Positions 53,595-64,000 are shown, numbered from the stretch's first letter. The stretch is 64,000 bases of DNA from Sphingopyxis alaskensis RB2256 (GCF_000013985.1 NC_008048.1:124001-188000), one strand, 5' to 3'. A program made the numbers and translations. Notes: a model not told the origin generated them from the sequence alone.

Positions 53595-54280
53595 TGGCGC
53601 GGCGCGGCGGCCCCGCTCTGCGCGCGCTTGCAGCGCTCGCCCCGGCGGTGCTCCTCGCGCAATGCGCGCCGGCGCAGGCCGAAAATGTCGTCAAGCTCCC
53701 CGCCGCGCTTACCGACCCGGCGGTGCCCGCGAAGCGGGCGACCGCCGTGCTCGCGGGCGGTTGCTTCTGGGGCGTCGAGGGCGTTTTTTCGCATGTGAAA
53801 GGCGTGATCTCGGTCGAATCGGGCTATCATGGCGGCAGCGCGGCGACCGCGCGCTACGAGCTGACGCATGACGGCACGTCGGGTCATGCCGAGGCGGTGC
53901 GTATCGTCTATGATCCCACGCAGGTCAGTTACGGCACCTTGCTGCGCATCCTGTTTTCGGTGGTCGCCGACCCGACGCTCAAGGACCGGCAGGGCCCCGA
54001 CGTCGGATCGCAATATCGCGCCGCGATCGTTCCGCTCGACGCGACGCAACGCCAGGTCGCGACCGCCTATCTGGCGCAGATCGGGCGCGGCGGATATTTC
54101 GCCAGGCCACTTGTCGTGCCGATCGAGCGTTACAAACGCTTTTACCCTGCCGAGCCGACCCATCAGGACTTCATGCGCCGCAACCCGCGCAACCCCTATA
54201 TCGTCCGCTGGGATGCCCCCAAGCTGGCGGCGCTGAAGCGGCTGTTCCCCGACAGGCTGCGCGCGACGCCCGCGCCTTGA
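53591..54280 (+). CDS. msrA: Exported peptide methionine sulfoxide reductase A
   Basis: The product has 229 residues. An N-terminal signal peptide ends around 'AQCAPAQAEN', so the enzyme should act in the periplasm; the Cys before 'APAQA' is not in a standard lipobox. The catalytic motif 'GGCFWGVEG' has Cys58, followed by 'YHGG' and 'GTSGHAEAVRIVYDP'. MsrA reduces methionine-S-sulfoxide in proteins. The upstream 35-residue ORF overlaps its start codon. Confidence 0.93.
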   Translation: MMARRGGPALRALAALAPAVLLAQCAPAQAENVVKLPAALTDPAVPAKRATAVLAGGCFWGVEGVFSHVKGVISVESGYHGGSAATARYELTHDGTSGHAEAVRIVYDPTQVSYGTLLRILFSVVADPTLKDRQGPDVGSQYRAAIVPLDATQRQVATAYLAQIGRGGYFARPLVVPIERYKRFYPAEPTHQDFMRRNPRNPYIVRWDAPKLAALKRLFPDRLRATPAP

Positions 54281-54423
54281 CGCGGCGGGCCGACTGGTTC
54301 CACAATTGGTCGCGGCGAAAGAATCGTTCGTCGCAAATCGCTGGTCCGGCGTAGACGGCTGCGCGACCAACGGAGCAACCGAAGGGGTCGGGGTCATATA
54401 CAGGTCGCGTGCGCGGGGTTCGA

Positions 54424-55590
54424 ATGAAGATTGAGTTTTCCGGCAGGCCGCTCCTCGCGATGACGATGAGCGCCGCGGTGCTCGCGGGCTGCGTCAGCAG
54501 CGCCGCCGTCATCCCGCAACCGCGCGCCCAGGCGCCGGTCGAGCAGACGTCGCAACCCCGGGCAGTTCGCGGGCCATCCGGGTCGGTGACAGTGCCGATC
54601 GGCCAGCCGGTTCCGTCGGCCATGCCGCGTCCTGCCGGACCGCTTGACCCCGGCTTTCGCCGCGCCCCCGCCGGATTGCAGGATCGTATCCATGCGTTGT
54701 GGAGCGCCTTTCCCGGCAAAACCGGAATCGCCGTGCAGCGGATCGATGGCGAATGGACCTTGTCGCATCGCGGCGGCGACCTGTTTCCGCAGCAGAGTGT
54801 CTCGAAGCTGTGGGTCGCGCTCACCGTGCTCGACGCCGTCGATCAGGGGCGGTTGACGCTCGATCAGCGCGTGCGCATCGGGCCTGAGGATCTGACGCTT
54901 TTCTATCAACCGATCGCGGCGCGCGTGCGCGCGGAAGGATCGGTGACGCTGAGCGTCCGCGACCTCATCGAGATTGCCATTACGCAAAGTGACAACACAG
55001 CGAACGACAGTCTGCTGCGCACGGTCGGCGGCCCCGACGCGGTGCGGCGTTTCATCGCCAAGAAGGATCTGGGCGCGATCCGCTTCGGCCCCGGCGAGCG
55101 GCTGCTCCAGGCAGGGACCGCGGGGCTGAAGTGGCAGCAGGCCTATTCGGTTGGGCGCGCCTTTCAACAGGCACGCGCCGCGCTTCCCGATGCGACGCGG
55201 CGCGCGGCGCGCAACGCCTATCTCGCCAATCCCCCCGATGGCGCCAGCCCCACCGCGATCGCCAATGCGCTGACGCGTCTCGCGCGCGGCGCGTTGCTGT
55301 CGCCCGAATCGACCGAATATCTGCTGGGGGTGATGAGCCGGACCAAAAGCGGCCCCCGGCGCCTGAAGGCGGGGTTGCCCGCCGATTGGAAGTTCCTGCA
55401 CAAGACGGGTACGGGGCAGGACTATAAGGGTTCGACAGCGGGCTATAACGACATCGGCATCGCGACCGCACCCGATGGAACGCGCTATGCCATCGTCGTC
55501 CTGCTCGGCGACACGAGCGCCCCGGTGCCCGCGCGCATGGAACTGATGCAGGCGGTGTCGAGCGCCGTCGCGGCCTATCACGGAAAATGA
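54424..55590 (+). CDS. Class A beta-lactamase-like lipoprotein
   Basis: ATG 54424 gives 388 residues. The signal ends 'AVLAGCVSS' (lipobox). After a Pro-rich linker (about 30-85) comes a penicillin-recognising domain with SVSK at 125-128 (Ser125 nucleophile), SDN at 189-191 and KTG at 327-329. In the omega-loop position it reads 'GERLLQAG', where Glu225-x-x-Leu-Gln229 parallels Glu166-x-x-Leu-Asn170 of class A enzymes but with Gln for Asn. It may be a membrane-anchored beta-lactamase or a serine peptidase/transpeptidase-like enzyme; activity on beta-lactams cannot be claimed. It is followed closely by a small lipoprotein gene. Confidence 0.8.
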   Translation: MKIEFSGRPLLAMTMSAAVLAGCVSSAAVIPQPRAQAPVEQTSQPRAVRGPSGSVTVPIGQPVPSAMPRPAGPLDPGFRRAPAGLQDRIHALWSAFPGKTGIAVQRIDGEWTLSHRGGDLFPQQSVSKLWVALTVLDAVDQGRLTLDQRVRIGPEDLTLFYQPIAARVRAEGSVTLSVRDLIEIAITQSDNTANDSLLRTVGGPDAVRRFIAKKDLGAIRFGPGERLLQAGTAGLKWQQAYSVGRAFQQARAALPDATRRAARNAYLANPPDGASPTAIANALTRLARGALLSPESTEYLLGVMSRTKSGPRRLKAGLPADWKFLHKTGTGQDYKGSTAGYNDIGIATAPDGTRYAIVVLLGDTSAPVPARMELMQAVSSAVAAYHGK

Positions 55591-55597
55591 CATCCCC

Positions 55598-55909
55598 ATG
55601 AATCGCGCCTTGCCGCCGGCCGCCGCGCTGGTACTCCTTCTGTCGGCCTGCGCGACGCCCGAGGCGCGGCTGCGCACCGGGCTCAACAACGCCGGGCTGT
55701 CGAAAGCGATGTCGGCGTGCATGGCCGAACGCATGGTTGACCGGCTGTCGCTGCTCCAGCTTCGTCGCCTCGCCGCGCTCGGCAGCCTCAAGGACAAGCG
55801 TGTCGCCGACCTGTCGCTGGCGCAGTTTCTGCACAAGGTGCGCGCGCTCAAGGATCCGGAGATATTGGCGGTGTCGACCAGCTCGGCGGCGGTGTGCGCG
55901 CTGCGGTGA
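55598..55909 (+). CDS. Small conserved lipoprotein
   Basis: The product has 103 residues. The signal ends 'LLLSACATPEA' (lipobox). The mature part has 'GLSKAMSACMAERMVDRLSL' and 'LSLAQFLHKVRALKDPEILA', an all-helical pattern with a Cys pair (about 41 and 101) that could form a disulfide. It begins seven bases after the beta-lactamase-like gene and is probably co-transcribed. Similar small lipoproteins occur in sphingomonads; their function is unknown. Confidence 0.75.
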   Translation: MNRALPPAAALVLLLSACATPEARLRTGLNNAGLSKAMSACMAERMVDRLSLLQLRRLAALGSLKDKRVADLSLAQFLHKVRALKDPEILAVSTSSAAVCALR

Positions 55910-56051
55910 CGCCATAGGGTCCTGGCCCTAGGCCGAGCTTTCGCCCGTCCAAGATAAACTGGGCGCGGCAGGGGTAGCCTTGCCGCGCAACTTGGCTTAT
56001 GCGGCGCCAAACTTCTCCCTCTTCCTAGAGTCGAAAGGCCCGGCAGACCTC

Positions 56052-57260
<1,209 letters not shown>

Positions 57261-57269
57261 TACGAAATT

Positions 57270-57679
57270 GCCTCTCCCCTTGGGGGAGAGGCAGCGAGAC
57301 TTGGCAGCTCGCTGCCTAGGGTCAGGACCCATTAATTACCCGTTCGAGGTTTGAAGCGGATTTGCTCAGGGCGAGGAGGAAAGGCGCGGGAATATGGATA
57401 TATTTCAAGACTTTTCGACGCTGCCATGGGCAAAATCGGTCAAATCCCGAAGGGACGCCGAAATGGCTTCAATCTCGGACCTTCGCGGCCTTGCGGGTAG
57501 CGATGCTACCCGCTGCACCCGCCAAGGCCCGATATCTTCGCCATTTCGACGCCTCGAACGGGGAATTAATGGGTCCTGACCCTAGTCGCAGCGGTGAGGG
57601 CGGCGACGTCGGGACCCTCACCAAGTCCGACTAGGTCCTTCGGACCAAGTCTTCCTATCCTCTCCCCCAAGGGGAGAGG
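57270..57679. repeat. Dispersed GC-rich repeat interrupted by a MITE-like element
   Basis: The outer ends are hairpins GCCTCTCCCC/GGGGAGAGGC (57270-57292) and CCTCTCCCC/GGGGAGAGG (57659-57679). Between them are 'gagacttggcagctcgctgcc' and 'gtcgcagcgg' segments, matching the uninterrupted unit at 26511-26641. The 264-bp element at 57319-57582 splits them. This region covers almost the whole 500-base sucC-etfB gap. Confidence 0.8.
57317..57584. mobile_element. MITE-like element, 31-bp inverted ends, TA duplication
   Basis: The 31-bp ends at 57319-57349 and 57552-57582 are inverted copies with one mismatch and begin GGGTCAGGACCCATTAATT. TA at 57317-57318 and 57583-57584 flanks the 264-bp element, as expected for IS630/Tc1-mariner-type insertion. 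The interior has nested inverted repeats (CGAAATGGC/GCCATTTCG, GGCCTTG/CAAGGCC, GGGTAGC/GCTACCC) and no transposase. Comparison with the uninterrupted repeat at 26511-26641 supports insertion at a TA. Confidence 0.8.
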
Positions 57680-57760
57680 AATGAGGGACTGCTGGTTGAC
57701 GTTTACGTAAGCGCAAATTATGGCGCGGTGCACAATTTGCTTAAGAGGAGCTTTGAGCCC

Positions 57761-58510
57761 ATGAAAATCCTCGTCCCCGTCAAGCGGGTGCTCGATTACA
57801 ACGTCAAGCCGCGGGTCAAGGCCGACGGCACGGGCGTTGACCTTGCGAACGTCAAAATGTCGATGAACCCGTTCGACGAGATCGCGGTCGAAGAGGCGAT
57901 CCGCCTGAAGGAAAAGGGCGTCGCGACCGAGATTGTTGCCGTCAGCATCGGCCCGGCGAAGGCGCAGGAAACGCTGCGCACCGCGCTCGCGATGGGCGCC
58001 GACCGCGCGATTCTCGTCCAGACCGACGATGCCGTCGAGCCGCTTGCGGTGGCGAAGATCCTCAAAAGCATCGCCGACGCCGAACAGCCCGGCCTTGTCA
58101 TTCTCGGCAAGCAGGCGATCGACGACGACAACAACCAGACCGGGCAGATGCTCGCCGCGCTCACCGGCTGGGCGCAGGGCACCTTTGCCAGCGCGGTCAA
58201 TGTCGAGGGCGACCATGTCAGCGTCACCCGCGAAGTCGATGGCGGCCTCGAGACGGTGAAGCTGAAGCTCCCCGCGATTGTCACCACCGACCTTCGCCTC
58301 AACGAGCCGCGCTATGCGTCGCTGCCGAACATCATGAAGGCCAAGTCGAAGCCGCTCGATGTGAAGGCGCCCACCGATTATGGCGTCGACACGACGCCGC
58401 GCGTCAAGACGCTCAAGGTCTCCGAACCGCCGGTTCGCCAGGCCGGTATCAAGGTCGCCGATGTCGATGAACTGGTTGCCAAGCTCAAGGCGATGGGCGT
58501 CCACAGCTAA
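57761..58510 (+). CDS. etfB: Electron transfer flavoprotein beta subunit
   Basis: The product has 249 residues from ATG 57761. '[20 protein letters not shown]' and '[19 protein letters not shown]' open the family, and '[20 protein letters not shown]' is the signature before the FAD-contact region. With EtfA it carries electrons from acyl-CoA and other dehydrogenases to the quinone pool. The etfA gene follows after 111 bases that contain an 82-bp repeat. Confidence 0.96.
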   Translation: MKILVPVKRVLDYNVKPRVKADGTGVDLANVKMSMNPFDEIAVEEAIRLKEKGVATEIVAVSIGPAKAQETLRTALAMGADRAILVQTDDAVEPLAVAKILKSIADAEQPGLVILGKQAIDDDNNQTGQMLAALTGWAQGTFASAVNVEGDHVSVTREVDGGLETVKLKLPAIVTTDLRLNEPRYASLPNIMKAKSKPLDVKAPTDYGVDTTPRVKTLKVSEPPVRQAGIKVADVDELVAKLKAMGVHS

Positions 58511-58517
58511 TCTACCC

Positions 58518-58599
58518 CCGTTAGTGTCGAGCGAAGTCGAGACACCCATCGGGACAGCGCAAGGTCGAGGGGCATCTCGACTTCGCTCGATGCGAACGG
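58518..58599 (+). repeat. 82-bp dispersed palindromic repeat, copy 2
   Basis: Same length as, and inverted relative to, the unit at 17741-17822; the outer 35 or so bases at each end match closely. It lies within the etfBA operon and forms a hairpin from TCGAGCGAAGTCGAGA-type arms. Confidence 0.75.
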
Positions 58600-58621
58600 C
58601 AAGGGATAAAGGATCAAGGTT

Positions 58622-59551
58622 ATGAAAACTCTGGTTTGGGTCGAACATGACGGCAAGGCCGTCAAGGATGCCACGCTCGCGGTGGTCACCGCCGCGTCGA
58701 AGCTCGGCGAAGTCCATCTGCTCGTCGCCGGTTCGGGCGTCGATGCCGTTGCCAAGGAAGCCGCGCAGATCGCGGGCGTGGGCAAGGTGCATGTCGCCGA
58801 CAACGCCGCCTTCGATCACAATCTGCCCGAAAATGTCGCGCCGCTGATTGCCGAACTGATGTCCTCGCACGACGCCTTCCTGGCGCCCGCGACGACGACC
58901 GGCAAGAATATCGCGCCGCGCGTCGCCGCGCTGCTCGACGTGATGCAGATTTCGGAAATCCTGTCGGTCGAAGGCCCCAAGACCTTCACGCGCCCGATCT
59001 ACGCCGGCAACGCGATCGCGACCGTCGAATCGTCGGATGCCAAGCTGGTCCTGACCGTTCGCGGCACCGCCTTCGAAAAGGCCGCGACCAGCGGCGGCGC
59101 GGGCACGATCGAAGCCGTCGCGGCGGGCAGCGACGCCGGCATCTCGAGCTTCGTCGGCGCCGAAATCGCGAAGTCGGAGCGCCCCGAACTCACCTCCGCG
59201 AAGATCATCGTCTCGGGCGGCCGGGCGCTGGGTTCGAGCGAGAAATATCAGGAAGTCATCGTCCCGCTCGCCGACAAGCTGAACGCCGCGCTCGGTGCGT
59301 CGCGCGCCGCGGTCGATGCGGGCTATGTCCCCAACGATTATCAGGTCGGCCAGACCGGCAAGATCGTTGCGCCGGAGGTCTATTTTGCCATTGGCATCTC
59401 GGGCGCGATCCAGCATCTTGCCGGCATGAAGGACTCGAAGACGATCGTCGCAATCAACAAGGATGAGGACGCGCCGATCTTTCAGGTCGCCGACCTCGGC
59501 CTCGTCGCTGATTTGTTCAGTGCGGTGCCCGAGCTTACGGCCAAGATCTGA
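58622..59551 (+). CDS. etfA: Electron transfer flavoprotein alpha subunit
   Basis: The product has 309 residues from ATG 58622. The C-terminal FAD-binding domain shows '[20 protein letters not shown]', '[20 protein letters not shown]' and '[18 protein letters not shown]', the family signature. It pairs with EtfB in the cytoplasm as the electron acceptor for acyl-CoA dehydrogenases. Confidence 0.96.
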   Translation: MKTLVWVEHDGKAVKDATLAVVTAASKLGEVHLLVAGSGVDAVAKEAAQIAGVGKVHVADNAAFDHNLPENVAPLIAELMSSHDAFLAPATTTGKNIAPRVAALLDVMQISEILSVEGPKTFTRPIYAGNAIATVESSDAKLVLTVRGTAFEKAATSGGAGTIEAVAAGSDAGISSFVGAEIAKSERPELTSAKIIVSGGRALGSSEKYQEVIVPLADKLNAALGASRAAVDAGYVPNDYQVGQTGKIVAPEVYFAIGISGAIQHLAGMKDSKTIVAINKDEDAPIFQVADLGLVADLFSAVPELTAKI

Positions 59552-59562
59552 CCCGCCGCACC

Positions 59563-60933
59563 ATGGCCGGCCATCATCCTGGCGTGCCGGGCCTCGGCGA
59601 TGCACCGTTCAACGCCGGTGGTCGCCGGTCGGCACGGCCGGGGGCCGGCCGCGAGGTCGATGAAGACGACGACGGCATCGGCGACGACGACGTTCATGGC
59701 CGCGCGCTGGTCCTCGCCAGCGTTGCGCGCGACGCGCGGCTCAATAAAAAGTTCCTGCTGCTGATCACGCTGTCGGCGGCGATCGCGACGCTCGGGCTGC
59801 TGCAAAGCTCGGCCGCGGTCGTCATCGGAGCGATGCTCGTGTCGCCGCTGCTCGGCCCGATCATGGGGATCGGTTTCGGTCTCGCGACGCTCGAAAGCAA
59901 CCTCATCAAGCGATCGCTGGTCACGATGGCCGCGGGCATGGCGGTGGCGATCTTCGTCGCGGTGCTCATCATCTGGCTGTCGCCGATCCGCGACGTCACA
60001 CCCGAAGTTCGCGCCCGGACGCAACCGACCTTGCTCGACCTGGGGGTGGCGGTCGTCGGCGGCATCGCCGGCGTCTATGCGATCATGCGCAAACTGTCGG
60101 GGGTGATGGTCGGGGTCGCAATTGCAACGGCGCTGGTGCCGCCGCTTTCCACAATCGGTTTCGGCCTTGCGACAGGGCGTTTCGACTTCGCGGTCGGTGC
60201 CGCGCTGCTGTTTCTGACGAATACGCTGGCGATTGCCTTTGCCGCGACGATCATCGCGCGGTTCAACCGTTTCGGCCCGTCGCTCACGCCGCAGCATACG
60301 GCGATGCAGGTGACGGGGATTTTGTTCACGCTGGGCATATTGTCGATACCGCTCGCGCTCACGCTCAACAATCTGGCGGGTGAGGTGCGCGCGCGTTCGA
60401 TTGTGCAGGCCGAATTGCGCAGCCTGCTCGACGAAAGCGACCGCGTTGACAGCATGAATGTGCGCATGGAGCGCGACACAGTGGCCGTCGACGGGGTGAT
60501 CCTCGTCGATCGTTATGTCGCCAAGCTCGACACCGAGCTGGCGGTGCGCATCCGCAAGGCGCTCGACCGCGACGCGCGCGTCAGCATCGTCCAGCTCAGG
60601 CAACAGACCAACGCCGCGGTGCAGGTGGAGGAGCAGCTCAACCGCCGCCTTGCGACGCTCGAACAGCGCGAGGAGGATGCGCGCGCGATCCTCGCCGGGC
60701 TGACTGTCGGCGAACTCGTCCGCCGCGACCGGGTGCTGATCGACGCGCAGGCGCGCCGGGTCGTCGTCCAGCGCGACCGCGAGGCCGAGGGCGAACAGGT
60801 CGCCGCCGCGGTCGACCGCATCATGGCGGCGGTGCAGGCCTCCCATCCCCGCTGGCTCGTACAGAACGGGGCGCTGACCGCCGCCGAGGAGCCGGAGAAA
60901 ACCGAGGCGGAGTCCAGCCCGGCAACGCCATAG
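59563..60933 (+). CDS. DUF389 family membrane protein
   Basis: The product has 456 residues, starting 12 bases after etfA. An acidic N-terminal tail precedes about six to eight membrane helices (about 65-290), with 'SAAVVIGAMLVSPLLGPIMG' and 'MVGVAIATALVPPLSTIGFG' matching the DUF389/TIGR00341 family. A long charged helical domain (about 290-440, 'LNRRLATLEQREEDARAILA') forms a cytoplasmic or periplasmic C-terminal part. The function is unknown; the proximity to etfA may be operonic but not functional. Confidence 0.85.
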   Translation: MAGHHPGVPGLGDAPFNAGGRRSARPGAGREVDEDDDGIGDDDVHGRALVLASVARDARLNKKFLLLITLSAAIATLGLLQSSAAVVIGAMLVSPLLGPIMGIGFGLATLESNLIKRSLVTMAAGMAVAIFVAVLIIWLSPIRDVTPEVRARTQPTLLDLGVAVVGGIAGVYAIMRKLSGVMVGVAIATALVPPLSTIGFGLATGRFDFAVGAALLFLTNTLAIAFAATIIARFNRFGPSLTPQHTAMQVTGILFTLGILSIPLALTLNNLAGEVRARSIVQAELRSLLDESDRVDSMNVRMERDTVAVDGVILVDRYVAKLDTELAVRIRKALDRDARVSIVQLRQQTNAAVQVEEQLNRRLATLEQREEDARAILAGLTVGELVRRDRVLIDAQARRVVVQRDREAEGEQVAAAVDRIMAAVQASHPRWLVQNGALTAAEEPEKTEAESSPATP

Positions 60934-61132
60934 ACTGGCCGTCATCGATCCCGCGGCCACGTGGCGGGATTCGATGCGTATACGTATACCCTATGGTGAT
61001 CCGGCGCGATTGGTTTCAATTGCGAGGCTCAAGATGGGTCAAGCCCACGTGTCGGAGAGGAGCCTCAAGGACATTCATGTCCCCGGTCCGGCGCGCGGTC
61101 ATCATCGCCCGTCCGAGCCAGGGGAGCCTTTT

Positions 61133-63952
61133 ATGACCATGCCGACCAGCCTTCGTCGCGGCGCCAGCGCCATCGCGATGGGCCTTGCCTTGACCGCCGT
61201 CCTGCCTGCCGCCGCGATGGCGCAGGATGCCGATCCCGCCGCCGAAGCGGGCGGCGAAGAAGAAATCGTCGTTTCGGGCTTCCGCGCCAGCCTCGAAAGC
61301 GCTGTCGGCGCCAAAAAGGAACGCGATCAGGTCGTCGAATCGATTTCGGCCGAAGACATCGGCAAGCTGCCCGATGCCTCGATCGCCGAATCGATCGCGC
61401 GCCTGCCGGGCCTGACGTCGCAGCGCGTCTCGGGCCGCTCGAACTCGATCTCGATCCGCGGCTTTGCGCCCGACTTTTCGACGACTTTGCTCAACGGCCG
61501 CGAACAGACCTCGACCGGCGACAACCGCGCGGTCGAATATGACCAATATCCCAGCGAAGTGATCAACCAGGTCCTCGTCTACAAGACGCCGATGGCGTCG
61601 ATCGTCGGGCAGGGGCTTTCGGGCACCGTCGACCTGCGCACCATCCGCCCGCTCGAATATGGCAAGAGCGTCATCTCGATCGGCGCGCGCGGCAGCCTCG
61701 CCGACCTCGGCAAGCTCAACGCGGGGTCGAAAAAATACGGCTACCGCGTCAACGGCGTGTTCGTCGACCAGTTCGCGAACGACACGATCGGCGTCGCGCT
61801 CTCGGCGAGCTATGTCGACGAGCCCTATCAGATTCAGGAGTTCAACGCCTGGGGCTATGCGGGCGCCGGAACGGCGGCGAGCCCCGTGGTGATCGGCGGG
61901 TCGAAAAGCTACGCGACCTCGACCCAGCTCACCCGCCTCGGCCTCCAGGGCACGCTGCAATGGCAGCCGCACCCCAATTTCACCTCGACGCTCGATGCCT
62001 TTTATTCGGACTTCAAGGACGACCAGATCAAGCGCGGGATCGAACTGCCGCTCGCCTTCGGCGGCGCCGGGGTCAATGTCACCGACATCGACGAGAGCGG
62101 CGAGTTCGTCTTTGCCCGTGCCGGAACCTTCACCAATGTCGAGGGCGTCGTGCGCAACGACGTGTTCGAGCGCAAGGCCAAGCTTTACAGCTTCGGATGG
62201 AACAACCGCTGGGAAGGCGACGATGGCTGGAACGTCACCGCCGACGTCAGCCTGTCGAAGACCGACCGCAACGAGCTGATCTTTGAAAGCAATGCCGGCA
62301 CTGGCCGCGGCGGCGGCGTCGGCGCGGTCGACACGATCGGTTTCCGTAGTGACCGTAATGGCACGGTGTTCAGCCCGACGCTCAACTATGGTGACTATGA
62401 CCTCATCCAGCTCACCAGCCCGCTCGGCTGGGGCGGCGATCAGACGAGCGTTGACGGCCGCCGCATCCTTGGCGGGCAGGACGGTTATTACAACAACCGC
62501 ATCATTGAGGACGAGCTGTGGCAATATCGCGTCGAGGTCGAACGCGAACTCGAAGGCTTTTTCCGCTCGGTCCAGTTCGGCGTCAACTACACCGATCGCT
62601 CGAAAAGCCTCGTCCCCGACGAAGCCTTTGTCGGGCTCGTCGCCAACACCGACGGGTTGACCAGCGTGCCGGTGCCCGAACAGTTCCGCCTCGGCACCAC
62701 CGACCTCGAATATCTCGGCCTCGGTCCCGTCATCAGCTACGATCCGCGCGACCTGCTTGCGGCCGGGCTCTACCAGTTGGTACCGAACCCCTATGGCGAT
62801 GTGGTCGTCAAGGCCTATGATGTCTCCGAAAAGCTGATGACCACCTATGTTCAGGCGAATATCGACCATGAAATGGGCTCGTCGCTGCTCACGGGCAACA
62901 TCGGCGTCCAGGCGATCTTCACCGACCAGAACTCGAACGGCGCGAGCGCGTCCTTCATCGGCACCAATCCCAATGGATCGCCCAACATCCAGGGCATCCC
63001 GCAGCGTCGCAGCACCGACTATGTCGATGTGCTGCCCAGCCTCAACCTGTCGCTGCGCACGGCGGGCGATTTCGTGATCCGGTTCAGCGCGGCGCGCGAG
63101 ATCATCCGCCCGCGCCTCGACGACATGCGCGCTTCGCTGAGCTATGGCACCACCGTCGGCGATCCGGGCGGCATGACCTGCCCAGCCGGACGGCTGTGCG
63201 CTGTCGTACGCGGCGATGCGGGCAATCCCGATCTCCGACCGTGGCGCGCCAACGCTGTCGATCTGACCTTCGAAAAATATTTCGGGTCAAAGGGTTATCT
63301 GGCGTTGCAACTCTTCTACAAGGATCTGAAGAGCTATATCTATAATCAGGCGATCCCCTTCGACTTCACCGGCTATCCGATCGCGCCGGTTGGTAATGAC
63401 TCGAACGGCAACCCGATCATCGTCAACTTTATGGGCACGGTGAACGCCCCGATCAACGGCGAGGGCGGCGAGCTCTACGGCGCCGAAGTCGCGGGCACCT
63501 TGCCCTTCGGCGAGATTGTCGGCGCGCTCGACGGCTTCGGTGTGACCGGCGGCGCTTCCTATACCAAGACGAAGATTGCGCCGACCCCCGGTGCGCCCGC
63601 GGAGGATATCCCCGGCTATTCGAAATGGGTCGCGAACGGCACCATCTTCTTCGAAAAATGGGGATTCAACGCCCGTGCCAGCGCACGTTACCGGTCGAGC
63701 TTCGTCGGCGAGCTGTCGGGCTTCGGTGGCAATCGTGTGCGCCGCCGCGCGCGGCCGGAAACGATCATCGACGCGCAGATCGGCTATGATTTCCAGCCGG
63801 GCAGCGCGCTCGAAGGCCTGTCGATCTTCGTGCAGGGCCAGAATCTGACCGACGAACCCTTCGTCACCGACGATCCGCGCGACGCGCGTGCGGTCATCGA
63901 CTATCAGGTCTATGGTCGCCGCTTCCTGGCGGGCGCCTCGTTCAAGTTCTGA
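61133..63952 (+). CDS. TonB-dependent receptor
   Basis: ATG 61133 follows GGGGAG, giving 939 residues. The signal ends 'AAMAQDADP' and the TonB box region contains 'EEIVVSGFRASLESAV'. The plug domain carries 'LPDASIAESIARLPGLTSQR', 'SISIRGFAPDFSTTLLNGRE' and 'YDQYPSEVINQVLVYKTP', and the protein ends in a beta-barrel strand '...RRFLAGASFKF', with terminal Phe for BAM recognition. The plug pattern is typical of the large sphingomonad/Caulobacter carbohydrate-type receptor group, but the ligand is unknown. It has its own terminator at 63961-63992. Confidence 0.93.
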   Translation: MTMPTSLRRGASAIAMGLALTAVLPAAAMAQDADPAAEAGGEEEIVVSGFRASLESAVGAKKERDQVVESISAEDIGKLPDASIAESIARLPGLTSQRVSGRSNSISIRGFAPDFSTTLLNGREQTSTGDNRAVEYDQYPSEVINQVLVYKTPMASIVGQGLSGTVDLRTIRPLEYGKSVISIGARGSLADLGKLNAGSKKYGYRVNGVFVDQFANDTIGVALSASYVDEPYQIQEFNAWGYAGAGTAASPVVIGGSKSYATSTQLTRLGLQGTLQWQPHPNFTSTLDAFYSDFKDDQIKRGIELPLAFGGAGVNVTDIDESGEFVFARAGTFTNVEGVVRNDVFERKAKLYSFGWNNRWEGDDGWNVTADVSLSKTDRNELIFESNAGTGRGGGVGAVDTIGFRSDRNGTVFSPTLNYGDYDLIQLTSPLGWGGDQTSVDGRRILGGQDGYYNNRIIEDELWQYRVEVERELEGFFRSVQFGVNYTDRSKSLVPDEAFVGLVANTDGLTSVPVPEQFRLGTTDLEYLGLGPVISYDPRDLLAAGLYQLVPNPYGDVVVKAYDVSEKLMTTYVQANIDHEMGSSLLTGNIGVQAIFTDQNSNGASASFIGTNPNGSPNIQGIPQRRSTDYVDVLPSLNLSLRTAGDFVIRFSAAREIIRPRLDDMRASLSYGTTVGDPGGMTCPAGRLCAVVRGDAGNPDLRPWRANAVDLTFEKYFGSKGYLALQLFYKDLKSYIYNQAIPFDFTGYPIAPVGNDSNGNPIIVNFMGTVNAPINGEGGELYGAEVAGTLPFGEIVGALDGFGVTGGASYTKTKIAPTPGAPAEDIPGYSKWVANGTIFFEKWGFNARASARYRSSFVGELSGFGGNRVRRRARPETIIDAQIGYDFQPGSALEGLSIFVQGQNLTDEPFVTDDPRDARAVIDYQVYGRRFLAGASFKF

Positions 63953-63960
63953 TCCTCCCT

Positions 63961-63992
63961 GATGGGGGCGGCTGCGTCCAGCCGTCCCCATC
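63961..63992 (+). terminator. Terminator-like hairpin after the TonB receptor gene
   Basis: A 14-bp stem (63961-63974 with 63979-63992; one G-T pair) encloses a CGTC loop and is followed by ATCTTGTT, only weakly T-rich. It begins eight bases after the stop codon. Confidence 0.7.
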
Positions 63993-64000
63993 ATCTTGTT

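Overview
The window looks like chromosomal DNA of a Sphingomonadales alphaproteobacterium, most likely Sphingopyxis or a close relative. This rests on the high GC content, AddAB in place of RecBCD, a DivL-type kinase with tyrosine at the phospho-acceptor site, a large carbohydrate-type TonB-dependent receptor, a DUF5818-like protein and many GC-rich intergenic repeats. The genus is inferred from gene content, not from a marker gene. I found no rRNA, tRNA or CRISPR array.

Bases 1 to about 16.7 kb are accessory in character. The first 5.1 kb carries metal transporters (the start of a CDF exporter and a ZIP protein), a RidA-family protein, two adjacent cytochrome P460-type haem proteins, a DUF5818-like protein and a secreted thermonuclease with an excalibur domain. 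From 5.3 to 16.05 kb there is an integrative or mobilisable-element cargo: an XRE regulator, four uncharacterised proteins, two MobA/MobL-type relaxases (one about 1134 residues, one a 214-residue catalytic module), a small membrane protein and an orphan adenine-type DNA methyltransferase. A divergent, AT-rich intergenic region at 8.8-9.35 kb is crowded with ATATC/GATAT sites. No integrase or type IV secretion gene is visible, so the element either continues to the left of the window or is a remnant. The stretch 16.05-16.73 kb is gene-free and is probably the junction with the core chromosome.

From trxB (16.7 kb) onward the window is core chromosome. It holds trxB, a methyltransferase, trhO and glnB-glnA behind a sigma-54-type promoter. 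A small XRE/membrane-protein operon with two palindromic operators follows, then a sugar-dehydrogenase-like lipoprotein, an aldehyde dehydrogenase and argJ. A long minus-strand run comes next: ahcY, a divL-like kinase, tsaE, amgK, murU, addB, addA and trxA. Several start codons in it overlap the preceding stop, which argues for co-translation. The run joins methyl-cycle, cell-cycle signalling, tRNA modification, peptidoglycan recycling and recombination functions.

The right third holds a TPR protein, yqgE, a peroxiredoxin, amn, clpA, a fatty-acyl-CoA ligase, a pabB-pabC fusion, an aspartate aminotransferase and an exported msrA preceded by a tiny overlapping ORF. These are followed by a class A beta-lactamase-like lipoprotein, a small lipoprotein, sucC, etfB-etfA, a DUF389 membrane protein and a TonB-dependent receptor. 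At least four families of intergenic palindromic repeats recur across the core. One copy, between sucC and etfB, is interrupted by a 264-bp MITE-like element with 31-bp terminal inverted repeats and a TA target duplication.
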